Assembly (NCBI GenBank): GCA_905221605.1
Contig: CAJNDS010000171.1
Location: forward strand, 62,001-126,000
Direction of reading: 5' to 3'
From: Symbiodinium natans
Lineage: Eukaryota > Sar > Dinophyceae > Suessiales > Symbiodiniaceae
Length of the DNA: 64,000 nucleotides
Part shown: positions 28,286 through 37,745 of the stretch, one piece after another
Layout: each line of letters starts with the position of its first letter
Position numbering within the stretch: position 1 is the stretch's first letter
Position numbers and translations under genes: made by a program
The notes under the pieces: model-generated
Databases searched by the model: none
What the model saw: the letters and a program-made list of their open reading frames with translations, nothing else
Told to the model about the DNA's origin: nothing

Positions 28286-30433
28286 TCACATGTTGCGTTT
28301 GCAAGTGCGACACTCTGGATTCATAAGATCCTCCTCAGAAGGCAAGACGTACATTGCCGTGCGTGGGCGCCCACACACAAGGATGTTGTCGCCATAAGCA
28401 TGGTGAAGAACTCCGGATCTGGAGTGTTTTACCCATGTACCAGTGCCTTGTATAGGGTTCCCGCTAGGAACAGGCGCCCGATCATCGACCCGCACGGGGT
28501 CGGGTGATGTCGGCGATTCACTCGAGCCCGATGACTCACTCGAGCTATCGGAGGAAGATGATTCCTCCTCACCGGAACTTTCAACCTTGATAGCAGGTGC
28601 TAACGAGGCACTAAGGTATGCCTGAGTCGGCAACAAGCCCTGGGGGAACGCCCACATGTGTCCCCGAGGTGCATCAGGAGAGAACTCAAGCTGTCTGATG
28701 GCATCCATGACTGTTTCCAGCTCCCTTACGGGCCCCATGCTCAACTCCACAGAGTACACAGCCTCAGTTCCTTCAACAGCCGTGACATGTCTGCCCAAAC
28801 ATGAGCGGACCTCCTTCTTGGCCCCAGCCTTGCTGGCCCAAGAGATGCACGTTCTTTTCAAGCTGTGTGAAGAGACCGCCTTATCTTTAAGCACAAGCCT
28901 TAGGAAAGTTGAGACTTCCCCTGCCGTAATGGCTCTGCGAGCCAACACGCCATTGGCTAGGGGTGGACGGAAGAGCGCAGCACCAACATGCCCATGTAAC
29001 AGAAGACCAACCTTCTCAAAGGCACACTTGCACGTCTCAAACCATTCATGATCCGCAATTCCACGCAACGGAATCAGGATTGGTAGCAGCTGCGCGACCC
29101 TTCTGGCTGCCCTTGCGGTCTTACGCTGCTTAACCCGGATTACCACATAGCCATCGCGGCCTTCTCCATCCACGTCCACGTATGCCACTTTACGGAAGTC
29201 AGATTGTCTGGCACGTGCATACAAGCACAAGAGACAATATCCGGCAAAGGCTCGATCCCAATCCGATGTACCGTGTCCATGCAACAGGGAATGAAGGATA
29301 CGAACTTGTGCCACAGTGAGCGGGGGTGCCTGTTGGAGGTCACCAAGGTTAGCCAACATACGCTCAGCCGCGCCAACACACTTGCGGCTTATTTTGCAAG
29401 GGATGTTTCTTACATCCATCACGAAGTAAGCAAAGCGCAGGGCGGACAAGAAGGAAGAGGCTTTGGACGGTGGGGCCTGCGAACCATCCAAGAATTGCAT
29501 GTACCTCCAAAACATGTCATCAGTGAAAGGATCGAGATTTGCACCAACAATGGTATCAAACCACCTCAGGAACGTGAGGATGCTACCTGCTCTCTTGGAG
29601 GCTGTTCCTGCGGCCCTCGACCCAATGCATGCTTCCAGCGCCTGTGGATCGACTTCGCACTCAGGGTGCATCTTGCGGTTCCTCCGCATAATCACGATCC
29701 ACTTATCAACCGCAAGCCTCACTGCTTTGCTTTGCTGGGCATCAACATCAACGTCGGAAAGGACTTTGAAAACAGATGACGCAAGGTCCCCAGGCACGAC
29801 CGACTCCTGTTGCTCATCGAACGAAGTGAAAGGCTTGCACGGAAGCGACTGGGGGGTCCAGACTTCTGCTTCACGCATAGAAAGGGGTGGCATTTTAAGC
29901 TCCGAAGACACCGAGGACTCGCCAAAGATTGCACTCACAGCAGGCAGCTCCCAAGGCAACACAACATCAGACAGGCCCCTATCCGCTAACCGTACAAAGC
30001 TGTCGGCAAACACATCACCCACGGTACGCGCCATTTTTGCAGGAGGCTCGCTGACGGACGGTTTCTCAGACTCAGACACCTGTGAGTCTTCCCTAATGGC
30101 GTCATGGTCTGCAGACTGGCTCAACAAATCATCACGCGCACATGTCCGGCATGAGGTATGCCCAGAGCTGAGTTCAGACACTTCAGGGTTGACGTCGACC
30201 ATAAAGTCTTCCGCCGCCGAAACAGGGGAGTTTTCATCACCCCAATCTAGGCCATCAACTTCTGCATCCAACGGCCTTGGCAACCGCAACAACGGCCCAG
30301 AGGACTGCACACCAGCCCCAAATGGGGGCAACTCAAAGGGAACGATAGGAAGGACTGGCGGCCCATCATCTTCACTGACATGACCGACCGAAAGATCATC
30401 CCCCTCTATATCCGGCAAACTATCTTCAGACAT
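28286..30433 (-). CDS. tyrosine recombinase of YR element 2
   Basis: 715 codons from ATG 30433. Acidic Ser-rich N-terminal 170 residues, a SAM-like core-binding region about 225-370, then the catalytic domain: Arg about 409 in 'ARARQSDFRKV', Lys in 'KQRKTARA', box II H523 in 'SSHSLKRTCISWASK' with Lys where most recombinases have Arg, His in 'LGRHVTAVEG', and the nucleophile Tyr about 560 in 'EAVYSVE'. It integrates a circular DNA intermediate without a target duplication. It is the first gene of the element, unlike DIRS1 and Ngaro, where YR is last. The acidic tail after Tyr (poly-Ser/Glu) is unusual. Confidence 0.88.
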   Translation of the reverse strand: MSEDSLPDIEGDDLSVGHVSEDDGPPVLPIVPFELPPFGAGVQSSGPLLRLPRPLDAEVDGLDWGDENSPVSAAEDFMVDVNPEVSELSSGHTSCRTCARDDLLSQSADHDAIREDSQVSESEKPSVSEPPAKMARTVGDVFADSFVRLADRGLSDVVLPWELPAVSAIFGESSVSSELKMPPLSMREAEVWTPQSLPCKPFTSFDEQQESVVPGDLASSVFKVLSDVDVDAQQSKAVRLAVDKWIVIMRRNRKMHPECEVDPQALEACIGSRAAGTASKRAGSILTFLRWFDTIVGANLDPFTDDMFWRYMQFLDGSQAPPSKASSFLSALRFAYFVMDVRNIPCKISRKCVGAAERMLANLGDLQQAPPLTVAQVRILHSLLHGHGTSDWDRAFAGYCLLCLYARARQSDFRKVAYVDVDGEGRDGYVVIRVKQRKTARAARRVAQLLPILIPLRGIADHEWFETCKCAFEKVGLLLHGHVGAALFRPPLANGVLARRAITAGEVSTFLRLVLKDKAVSSHSLKRTCISWASKAGAKKEVRSCLGRHVTAVEGTEAVYSVELSMGPVRELETVMDAIRQLEFSPDAPRGHMWAFPQGLLPTQAYLSASLAPAIKVESSGEEESSSSDSSSESSGSSESPTSPDPVRVDDRAPVPSGNPIQGTGTWVKHSRSGVLHHAYGDNILVCGRPRTAMYVLPSEEDLMNPECRTCKRNM

Positions 30434-30849
30434 TGCACCACGAAGAGGTCGTTAACCAGGCAAAGACAGGAGCTGGCGATAACACGACTGCACCCAATGG
30501 GTAGCAGCACCAAAGCGGGTCCAATCAGACAGCGTGAGATACAGAAGAAAACGGGCCCCTTCACGCCGACTAACAAGGAGGCCACGGAAACTAGGCTCCA
30601 CAATGTAGCTGAAAATATCAGGTGGTGCGTCCAAGCAGCGCTGAAGTGCAGGCACGTGAAAGTGCAAAGGTCGAATGCGCACGGGCACAAAGACAAAGGA
30701 GGGCACAGGCACCCGGAAATCGTCGGAAGACGATGTGGAGGCACTTGATGCAGACAGGTCCATCCACTTCCCGATCGCGGGAAGCTTGCACGAAACTAAA
30801 GTCTTAGCACCTCGTTAAGAGCCACTAGACTAGAACACGGCCTCCAGTC

Positions 30850-31054
30850 TCAAAATTTTTGGCACTGAGCTGCAGAGCCAGTGCTGCACACACATCTTCC
30901 TGCATATGCAATTGCAAATCGTCGTTGGCATTACCAAGCGTGACAAGCATCAGAAACATTTGGGCTTCAAACCAAGACCAAACGGCACACCGTTTTTCTT
31001 AGAGACAATTTGGCAGCAATCGATAAAACACCATTCGCTCGCGAACAGTAAGCT
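30850..31054 (-). repeat. YR element 2 repeat A1 (5' end)
   Basis: 205 bp. Its right edge is the junction with the copia RNase H coding sequence (AAGCT|GTCGAC). It carries an ORF fragment only by chance. Confidence 0.9.
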
Positions 31055-31806
31055 GTCGACAAAGCAAACGAGCTCCAGGCTCGACTTCCAATCTGTCAAC
31101 ATATGAGTCTGTCTCAATCGAAGCACCGTGTGCCGAGTACCATTCAGATACCTCAGCAAATGCTTAAGCTTGGCGAGGCTCTCCAACGTGGGTCCTTTCA
31201 CATCACGACTGAGCTCCTTCACCGCGTAGGAACAATCAGGCCTTACGAATGCTAGCCAAAGCAATTTTCCAACTGCTGTGCGAAACTTCGAATGCTCCTC
31301 TTTGTCAAGCGGGGTGTCAGAATCTTGACAATGTTCGAGCTAGAGTTCATGCTATAAAGCTTCAGAATCTCTTCAATGTACTGTTGAGACATGAGGATGT
31401 CGATGGAATCTCCGTTATGGCGCAGTTTCCGTCCTAGGAAGGAATGCTCGCTCCCAGCTTCCAATCGTCCAGTGATCTTCACAAGAAGCTCTTTGTTGAG
31501 AGAATCAATGAAAGCTTTGGACTGTTCGGGGTCTCCTACAATCATCAACATACGCCAAAACATAGAGCTGTTTCGAGGAGTGACAATACAAGTTGCTATC
31601 GGACTTGCAGCGCCGGAATCCCAGTTTCTGCATGGTTTTAGCAAAATGTTCTTGCCACAATCGTGGACTTTGCTTGAGTCCATACATAGCCCTGTTGAGT
31701 TTCCACAGACAATTTCTCGTTGGATAGTACTCCGAAGGGGGAACGACGAAAATCTCTTCACCTGCGCCAATAGCGGCGCGAAGAAATGCGGTTGAGATAT
31801 CTGCAA
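31055..31806 (-). pseudogene. copia RT C-terminal part and start of RNase H
   Basis: After the YVDD motif the reading moves to the frame 31,806-31,252 ('MIVGDPEQSKAFIDSLNKE', 'EHSFLGRKLRHNGDSIDI'), and near 31.27 kb to a third frame with 'LLWLAFVRPDCSYAVKELSR', 'LKHLLRYLNGTRHTVLRL' and 'LELVCFVDS', where the YR element interrupts. This order matches the copia RT thumb and RNase H entry. Two frameshifts make it non-functional. Confidence 0.85.
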
Positions 31807-32827
31807 GGCTGATAGACCAACTGCGAGCTAAGGCCATGACAAGAAGCAATCTCATCGTCACAAGCGAAGGCGTGCTTGCAAACAATGAATCTGTGTCTAG
31901 CTTCGTCGCATCTTGGTAACAACCTTGAACGACCAATCTCATTCGCAATTCCGTGTCTGTCTTCCATCTTTTCACCCAACGAACTCCAATGGCATTGCTG
32001 ATTTGCTCTTCTGTGCATTTTTCAATTGGGACCTCAGTGTACACGTTGAAATCCTTCATGGAGCCCATTTCGTGGTCCATTCCTTTCTTTTGGGCCAATT
32101 CAGGGTACTCACGCGTGTTGTCCCAAATGATAGGTTCTGTGAGCTTCAATTCAGTGCGATACTCTTCTTCATCGTAGTTGACATGAACTGGAACCTCAAT
32201 GCCATCTTTGGTGATAGCTTTGTTTACTCCTACAGTAGCACCAATCAGCTGCATGACTGCAGCAATCTTCCTAGACTTTGGTGATGGTTCTGCTACAGGA
32301 GCCTCGGGGTCAATGCGAAGAGACTTAGCTGCTCTCTCGTCTTCCGCAGCTTCAGCGGGCCTTACAATTCCTGCAGAGGAAGACGCAGGTTGTTCAGCAA
32401 TTGACGTGTCAGCTCTTCTCTCTGGCATGTCCTCAAGTTGCAATGGCTCTGTTTTGAGGTTATCGGCTCTGACAACTTCTTTGGGCTCTAAAGGTGGAGT
32501 CAATCCCGGAGGATCTCGGACCTTTCCTATTACAGTCAACGACTTAGGCAATACAAACTCGGTAGTGTGTTCGCCATCAGTCTTGGGCTTCCAAGGAAGA
32601 GCCTTGAGTCCATTGACAATGTCGGGCTGCCAATGCTGAGAAGGAGGAGTCCTTCTGACTGTCCTGACCTTAGTCACTCCTTCATCAGTGGCAACAATGA
32701 TCTCATCTGCCTCAGTGTCTCTTCCTAGCCACAATTTGGCCACAATGCTGACTTCCAAGGAATGTCGGCTTTTCTGACCGCGTGACCACCAATCACTTTG
32801 GCATGAACAACCTCTGCAAACTGACAC
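31505..32827 (-). pseudogene. copia integrase tail, linker and reverse transcriptase
   Basis: 440-codon frame. The N-terminal part is the acidic/Ser-rich linker between integrase and RT. RT starts near 'MDHEMGSMKDFNVYTEVP' and shows 'IGVRWVKRWK', 'LADISTAFLRAAIG' (catalytic Asp), 'LWKLNRAMYGLKQSPRLW' and 'LAYVDD' (catalytic DD) at the end. The frame is lost directly after YVDD near 31.55 kb, and the RT continues in another frame. Confidence 0.88.
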
Positions 32828-32966
32828 AGTCCACCTTCATAGTTTCGGTTCCATCGTCTGTAATAAGACGTACAGCCGTCAGAATGAACAAGGTATCTGT
32901 TCAATAGCCATTGCGCATGCTTCAATGCCCAGGGATACAACACATGATCTGAAGTGATCGAATGTT
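32725..32966 (-). pseudogene. copia integrase, part downstream of the nested element
   Basis: 'HVLYPWALKHAQWLLNRYLV' and 'SDGCTSYYRRWNRNYEGGLC' match the region after the catalytic core of dinoflagellate copia integrases. It continues from 41,838 beyond YR element 1. Confidence 0.8.
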
Positions 32967-33209
32967 CTTGTACCCCGCAATCGCCTAATCTTCAAGATCC
33001 CCTGAACTAAACAACAAAAGGGGGTAGAATGGTGAGGGGAGAAGAGGTCATCATATAGAAAATCTCTTCAATCAAATCCAATGCAATCGCACATGATGTT
33101 TTGGATCGCACAGCCTGTTGAAGCATTCCAATTCGAAACCACCATCTCCTATGGAGAAAGTTGGTCGTCAAAGGGATGAGCCGAGAAGGACACTGCATGT
33201 CCGTCCCCC
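32967..33209 (-). repeat. YR element 1 repeat B2 (3' end)
   Basis: 243 bp, starts CTTGTACCCCGC on the plus strand; no difference from B1 seen. Confidence 0.92.
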
Positions 33210-33230
33210 GCAGGCTGTTAAAACATTCTT

Positions 33231-33247
33231 GGGGTGGGCTGGGTGGG
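33231..33247 (+). other. G-quadruplex motif at the A2/B2 spacer of element 1
   Basis: GGGGTGGGCTGGGTGGG: four G-runs at the left edge of A2, same place and near-same sequence as in element 2 although the flanking repeats are unrelated. Confidence 0.7.
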
Positions 33248-33601
33248 ACATCAAAACTAAAAGGCCTCCAAGGCCCTACCTAACTCCACCTTCCGTTTGC
33301 CCCAAAATGTTGCACGAACATCGACTGTACACAGGTTTTATCAAAATTGCAATCAATCCACCAATAGCTCTCCAAACTGAAATTTTCATGTGAAATCCGA
33401 TCTCAAAACAACATGTTCGCATGCAGAACTGACATGACTGAAGAACTGAAAGCAGGCCACATGTGAATCCTCGATCCAAAACCCGAACTTGGGTGGCGAC
33501 CAAGCTGAAGAGAATCCACCGCCACCCAACCTCACCCCTCCCCCCTCCCAGGCGAATAGGGGGAACAAACTGTTTGGTCCGTTTCACTACCCAAACAAGG
33601 C
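33247..33601 (-). repeat. YR element 1 repeat A2
   Basis: 355 bp, matches A1 (41,473-41,837) apart from a 10-bp indel and one substitution near 33,420. Confidence 0.92.
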
Positions 33602-33843
33602 TTGTACCCCGCAATCGCCTAATCTTCAAGATCCCCTGAACTAAACAACAAAAGGGGGTAGAATGGTGAGGGGAGAAGAGGTCATCATATAGAAAATCTC
33701 TTCAATCAAATCCAATGCAATCGCACATGATGTTTTGGATCGCACAGCCTGTTGAAGCATTCCAATTCGAAACCACCATCTCCTATGGAGAAAGTTGGTC
33801 GTCAAAGGGATGAGCCGAGAAGGACACTGCATGTCCGTCCCCC
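33601..33843 (-). repeat. YR element 1 repeat B1
   Basis: 243 bp directly after the RT-RNase H gene, joined to A2 with a single shared C. Confidence 0.92.
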
Positions 33844-33874
33844 ATTCGAAGACGAGGTTCATCCCTAGGTCACA

Positions 33875-35992
33875 TCACCCCCACACTGATTTCTCAAATC
33901 GAACGCTTCCTGACATGGGGCCCATTTGCGAATCAAGCTTGATGGCGTTCAAGTCCGCCCTAAAATTGCAGAACTCAAGCAGAGGCATCAGCACTGAAAG
34001 ATCCACTTCAGACCAACTTACTGACAGGCGCCGTCCAGCACTGAAAGCATCGAAGCAATGTTTGGTTATCTGATCAGCCTCCACATTCGCATCCCGAGGA
34101 CGCCAGCTAAGATGACAACGGATGCCAAGGTGATCACAGCGACCAACGTACTGCATGAGAATGAACATCAGGGGGACCTTGGTAGTTAAGAGTTTGATTG
34201 ACAAAGCCTCCGTGGCCTTGTTGTCCGTGCCTCCTGAGAAACAAGACCTCAGGACCCCAGGACCCCCAAGCAGCTCCCCAAAGTCTCTTCCCAGGAGGTG
34301 TAGGGCCACCAGTGAAGCCAACAGCTCCGCCGAAGTGCTCGCCCAGGCGCTCCCCTCCTCATTGAACAACCAGGGAACGTCCTCCCTTCCGAGAATGATC
34401 TGAAACCAAGGGGCCGCGCTGGGCTCGCCACCCAAGTGCAAGAACCATCCACCAAGCACAACCGAGTTCTCATTACAAGCCGCGTCCGTCCTGAAAAGCT
34501 CGCCTAGGTCCTTTTCACCGACCCCGGCCGGATAGGTGCGACAACCAGCCTTCAAGCGACTCGAAATGAACTTCAGGGTGCACCTCACCAGGTTGGGCAA
34601 CGATAGCACAGCCCCTTTTGGCACCACAGCAAGCCATGCGTAGCCAGGAGCCAAGAAAGGTCGGATCCAGATCAATATCTTTGACATAAAGCCCAGTCTA
34701 CCATGCAGCTCGTGGTATCGGCGGACATCCACAAGCCAGTTGGCCTTTTCCAATCCATCAATGCAATCACTGATCCATCGACATCGCTTCTCCGAAATCC
34801 CGATGTGGAACCTGGTGTAGTCGATCCAGTATCCCACCCAATCCACGTGCAGGCCGCCTCTCCACTTATGATCAGAGAAAGGAGTGCCTTGCATGCTTAG
34901 CAGAGCCAGCATCATCCAGATGTTTATCCAGCGCTCCCGTCCTCCACTGACAACGTGGAGGTCGTCGGCATAAATGAGCATAAAGATGAAGGTATCCAGC
35001 AGAACGCGGAAGGCCAGCCTCCCTACGAGACCAATCAGCCGAGAGAACCAATAGGCTGCAGAGGCCACGCCAAAGGTTCCGGTCCGGTTTAACCAGACCA
35101 CCGAGGAATCAGCCCTTGTCTTGCACCCCAGTACCCCCCAATGCTCTGGGTGGTGGAGGAACCTTCGGTGGGCCTTCGAAACGTCCCCGACGATGCCGAA
35201 GAACACCCTCTCCTCTGACGTGGCACCAAGCCTTTGCAAAGAAGCGACCTCTCGAGCACCGGGAGATTCCAGGCGGTCCCTCATGATCACATCGTTGTTG
35301 ACTTGGACCCCATGGGTCCCATCATGAACCACACGGAAATCGTTGTCGGGTTTTGGAATAACCGCCTGAGCCGCCACCCTCAACGCATCCCCAGGGTAGC
35401 GCCGCCTCGCCTCCGACATGGAAAGCGGGAACATGCGCCCGGCCAACTCCTCCTTCTCGAAGGCGGCCTGAAGAGCCTTTTCGACTCCCGGACCGTCTCT
35501 GTAGTTCCTCATCTCGGGCTCCCACTCTGATTCATCATATTTCTGGTCTTTCATTCTTCGTCGATAAACCTGCGGCGTAGGTCCGATAGGCTCCAAATGC
35601 CCCACCTCTACTCCATTGCAGAAACAATACTTGCCCTCCTCAAGAATCCGAAAATCAGGATCCTCCAGAATCTGAAGAGTTTGTGCAATGGCCCTAAGGT
35701 AGAACGGTTGGTTCGGAATCATCTCCCGCGCGCGAACAGGATCCGGCAGCATTTGGAACCAATCCTCTCGCAGCGACTCCAATCCCTTCGGATCGAAGAG
35801 GGGGCCGGTCCACTTTCCCGTGGCCAGCTTGAAGGTAGCCCTAGCTAGGTCTGGAAAAGAATCCACCACAAACCTCCGCACCCAGGACCTCTCTCTCCGC
35901 AAAAGCATGAGCACTGTCCGAAAGCCTCCTGCCCCGATTCTCGGACCGCCATCTCCCTGGTGAGCACCTGCCAAACCCATCCACAAACTCAT
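33875..35992 (-). CDS. reverse transcriptase-RNase H of YR element 1
   Basis: 705 codons from ATG 35992. RT features: 'QAVIPKPDNDFRVVHDGTHG', a first catalytic Asp in 'GIVGDVSKAHRRFLH', 'GTFGVASAAYWFSRL' and 'FMLIYADDLHVVSGG' with DD about 342-343. RNase H: 'FRTDAACNENSVVLGGWF', Glu in 'STSAELLASLVALHLL', Asp in 'FSGGTDNKATEAL' and 'RPRDANVEADQITK'. Clearly different in sequence from the RT of element 2 (YADD versus YFDD). It overlaps the enzyme ORF by 152 nt with the same +1 frame relation as in element 2. Confidence 0.9.
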   Translation of the reverse strand: MSLWMGLAGAHQGDGGPRIGAGGFRTVLMLLRRERSWVRRFVVDSFPDLARATFKLATGKWTGPLFDPKGLESLREDWFQMLPDPVRAREMIPNQPFYLRAIAQTLQILEDPDFRILEEGKYCFCNGVEVGHLEPIGPTPQVYRRRMKDQKYDESEWEPEMRNYRDGPGVEKALQAAFEKEELAGRMFPLSMSEARRRYPGDALRVAAQAVIPKPDNDFRVVHDGTHGVQVNNDVIMRDRLESPGAREVASLQRLGATSEERVFFGIVGDVSKAHRRFLHHPEHWGVLGCKTRADSSVVWLNRTGTFGVASAAYWFSRLIGLVGRLAFRVLLDTFIFMLIYADDLHVVSGGRERWINIWMMLALLSMQGTPFSDHKWRGGLHVDWVGYWIDYTRFHIGISEKRCRWISDCIDGLEKANWLVDVRRYHELHGRLGFMSKILIWIRPFLAPGYAWLAVVPKGAVLSLPNLVRCTLKFISSRLKAGCRTYPAGVGEKDLGELFRTDAACNENSVVLGGWFLHLGGEPSAAPWFQIILGREDVPWLFNEEGSAWASTSAELLASLVALHLLGRDFGELLGGPGVLRSCFSGGTDNKATEALSIKLLTTKVPLMFILMQYVGRCDHLGIRCHLSWRPRDANVEADQITKHCFDAFSAGRRLSVSWSEVDLSVLMPLLEFCNFRADLNAIKLDSQMGPMSGSVRFEKSVWG

Positions 35993-37745
35993 CCTTCAAT
36001 CCAGCAAACTCACCAACCATCGGAGGCCCCTCGCAACCAGACTGCAGCTCACTGTAGGGGATATCCTCCACGGTGGTTTTGCTTAATGCACCACCTTTGC
36101 CCAGGGTCTCCTCTCCGGTGGTTTTGCTTAAAGCACCACCTTTGCCCAGGGTCTCGACCACTGCGTCCTCCGTCAAGCACTCCGGGCCCCTCTTTCGAAG
36201 TCCCGGGACCTCAAATCCCATATCTACCAGCTTCTTCCGATCCCCATCGGCCAGGAGACCATCCTGGGAAATCGAATAGGCCGCAAGCACCAGTCGCGTC
36301 CCAGTCCAGGACTCTGTTGAGTGCCAGTTATGAGGGTTGAAACATATTTTTCCCTGACCCCAAAGAAGGATCTCACCCCCCACAGGTTTTCCCCCAGCAT
36401 TCCGGACGATCTGGCCGCCCTCAGTCTGAACCCACAAGCCTCCATCCATGAAGGAGGAACATGCCAGGAGAAGGTTGTCGTAACTCCCGTTCGTCGTGTC
36501 TTTGTGAAGGGGTTGACCAATGTCTCGAAAGAACGCCATCGAAGTGAAAGGCCTGCCAGTAAAGTTCGTAGTGATCAGTTTAGCCAAGAGCTCCGAGCTC
36601 AAAGGAAAAGAAGCCATATTGCGCCTCAATCCAGCCTTGCCATGATGACAGTAGGCCCCAGTTGTGAAAGATCTCTGACCCTTAATCACCACCGAGGATT
36701 CTCTAACCCTGTCTTCATCCGGCAGCAACTCAGACAATCTCAGGAGCTGAGATTCATAGGCCTGACCAGCCGACAACATATTTGCTGCCAGACCCTCTGC
36801 CCCTTCACCCCCCAACTGCTGTGAAGAGAGCAACACAGGATCAAAACGAAAGATGATTCCAGCCCCCGATGTGTCAACCTGGGGGATTGCAGCTGGCCTC
36901 CCCCCATCGAAGACGGAGAAGGCCCACTCGGAAATCTGTGCACACAGAGCAGCAGGATAAGCAGCAGCAGGCGTGGCCTTCCAGCCCCCAGCGGAAAGCT
37001 TGCCCAGCAGGGAATCATGGTCCTTATGCCCACAAAATCTCGGAAGAGGCCCCAAGTAACGCTCCTCAGAGTTGAATCGTGGTGGCCCCACGAAAGGCAT
37101 CTGCTGACAGGCGGTAATGGAAGTCAAAAAGCGCGTGGGTTTCGGTGATGTAGCATGAAACCGACATTGGTAAATTGCAAAGGTAAAAACTCGTTCGTGG
37201 CTCATCAATCGCTGTGCCTCGGGCAACTGCCAGATTGACGCCGGCACATGTCCGCCCTTTGTCCGTCCCAAGTCCTCTGGATGTTCCAGCAGGAAATCAG
37301 CGCGGACCTCCAGAGCAGCCTCACAGATCCTGAAAGAGAAATGTACAAACTGGTTCCCTTGGTCGGCTTGCATTTGCAATTTGTTGGAGAGCCAAGGAAA
37401 ACCTAAGGGGTAGAGACGGGAACGCAAAGGTTTTGGGCCCGGCTGTACGAAACGAACCCTGGAAAAAGTACTGCAGGGAGGCGTCACCAAGATCACATCC
37501 CACTGATTGGATCGAACCTCAGCCAAGCATCGCGTCGCGACCTCATCATCAAGCAGATCCATCGTCGGATCTCGACATATATCGAGCTCAGATAGCACCA
37601 AAGAAACCGAATGTTTTTCACAAAGGCCCTGCAAGTAATGCCGCACATCAGCTTTCCTGGGTTGCCCAGCAAACAGATACAGCACGCGCAGAACCGGTCG
37701 CAAACCATCGGTCGAATGCGAAGCCCTGGCGGGCTCGCCCCCGAG
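35841..37745 (-). CDS. DNA methyltransferase-dioxygenase polyprotein of YR element 1
   Basis: The frame opens after TGA 37,748-37,746 and runs 634 codons in phase with the upstream zinc-finger ORF. The first in-frame Met is residue 48 (numbering from the TTG at 37703), after methyltransferase motif I, so initiation inside the ORF would break the domain. Domain 1 (1-260) looks like a C5-cytosine methyltransferase: motif I 'LYLFAG' (8-13), motif IV 'VTPPCSTFSR' with Cys77, motif VI-like 'FLLEHPEDLG' (137-146) and 'SPKPTRFLTS'. Domain 2 (about 345-480) looks like a 2-oxoglutarate/Fe(II) dioxygenase: H400-x-D402 in 'GQPLHKDTTNG', distal His 458/461 in 'NPHNWHSTE', Arg470. The order is the reverse of element 2. 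A duplicated 12-residue stretch with 'EETLGKGGALSKTT' lies near the C-terminus. Confidence 0.75.
   Translation of the reverse strand, partial: LGGEPARASHSTDGLRPVLRVLYLFAGQPRKADVRHYLQGLCEKHSVSLVLSELDICRDPTMDLLDDEVATRCLAEVRSNQWDVILVTPPCSTFSRVRFVQPGPKPLRSRLYPLGFPWLSNKLQMQADQGNQFVHFSFRICEAALEVRADFLLEHPEDLGRTKGGHVPASIWQLPEAQRLMSHERVFTFAIYQCRFHATSPKPTRFLTSITACQQMPFVGPPRFNSEERYLGPLPRFCGHKDHDSLLGKLSAGGWKATPAAAYPAALCAQISEWAFSVFDGGRPAAIPQVDTSGAGIIFRFDPVLLSSQQLGGEGAEGLAANMLSAGQAYESQLLRLSELLPDEDRVRESSVVIKGQRSFTTGAYCHHGKAGLRRNMASFPLSSELLAKLITTNFTGRPFTSMAFFRDIGQPLHKDTTNGSYDNLLLACSSFMDGGLWVQTEGGQIVRNAGGKPVGGEILLWGQGKICFNPHNWHSTESWTGTRLVLAAYSISQDGLLADGDRKKLVDMGFEVPGLRKRGPECLTEDAVVETLGKGGALSKTTGEETLGKGGALSKTTVEDIPYSELQSGCEGPPMVGEFAGLKDEFVDGFGRCSPGRWRSENRGRRLSDSAHAFAEREVLGAEVCGGFFSRPS

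Larger units (their letters stand above)
22034..31054 (-). mobile_element. YR retrotransposon 2 (split direct repeats), nested in copia
   Basis: The architecture on the minus strand is A1 (31,054-30,850), ORFs, B1 (22,773-22,562), A2 (22,563-22,359), spacer, B2 (22,245-22,034). This A1-ORFs-B1-A2-B2 layout is the hallmark of Ngaro/PAT/VIPER-type tyrosine-recombinase retrotransposons. Gene order is YR, Gag-zinc finger, dioxygenase-methyltransferase, RT-RNase H. All four ORFs are intact. CT is shared by both ends and by the B1/A2 junction and there is no target duplication. Removing the element restores the copia frame at the RNase H FVDSDW motif. It differs from element 1 in sequence and in enzyme-domain order. 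Confidence 0.9.
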
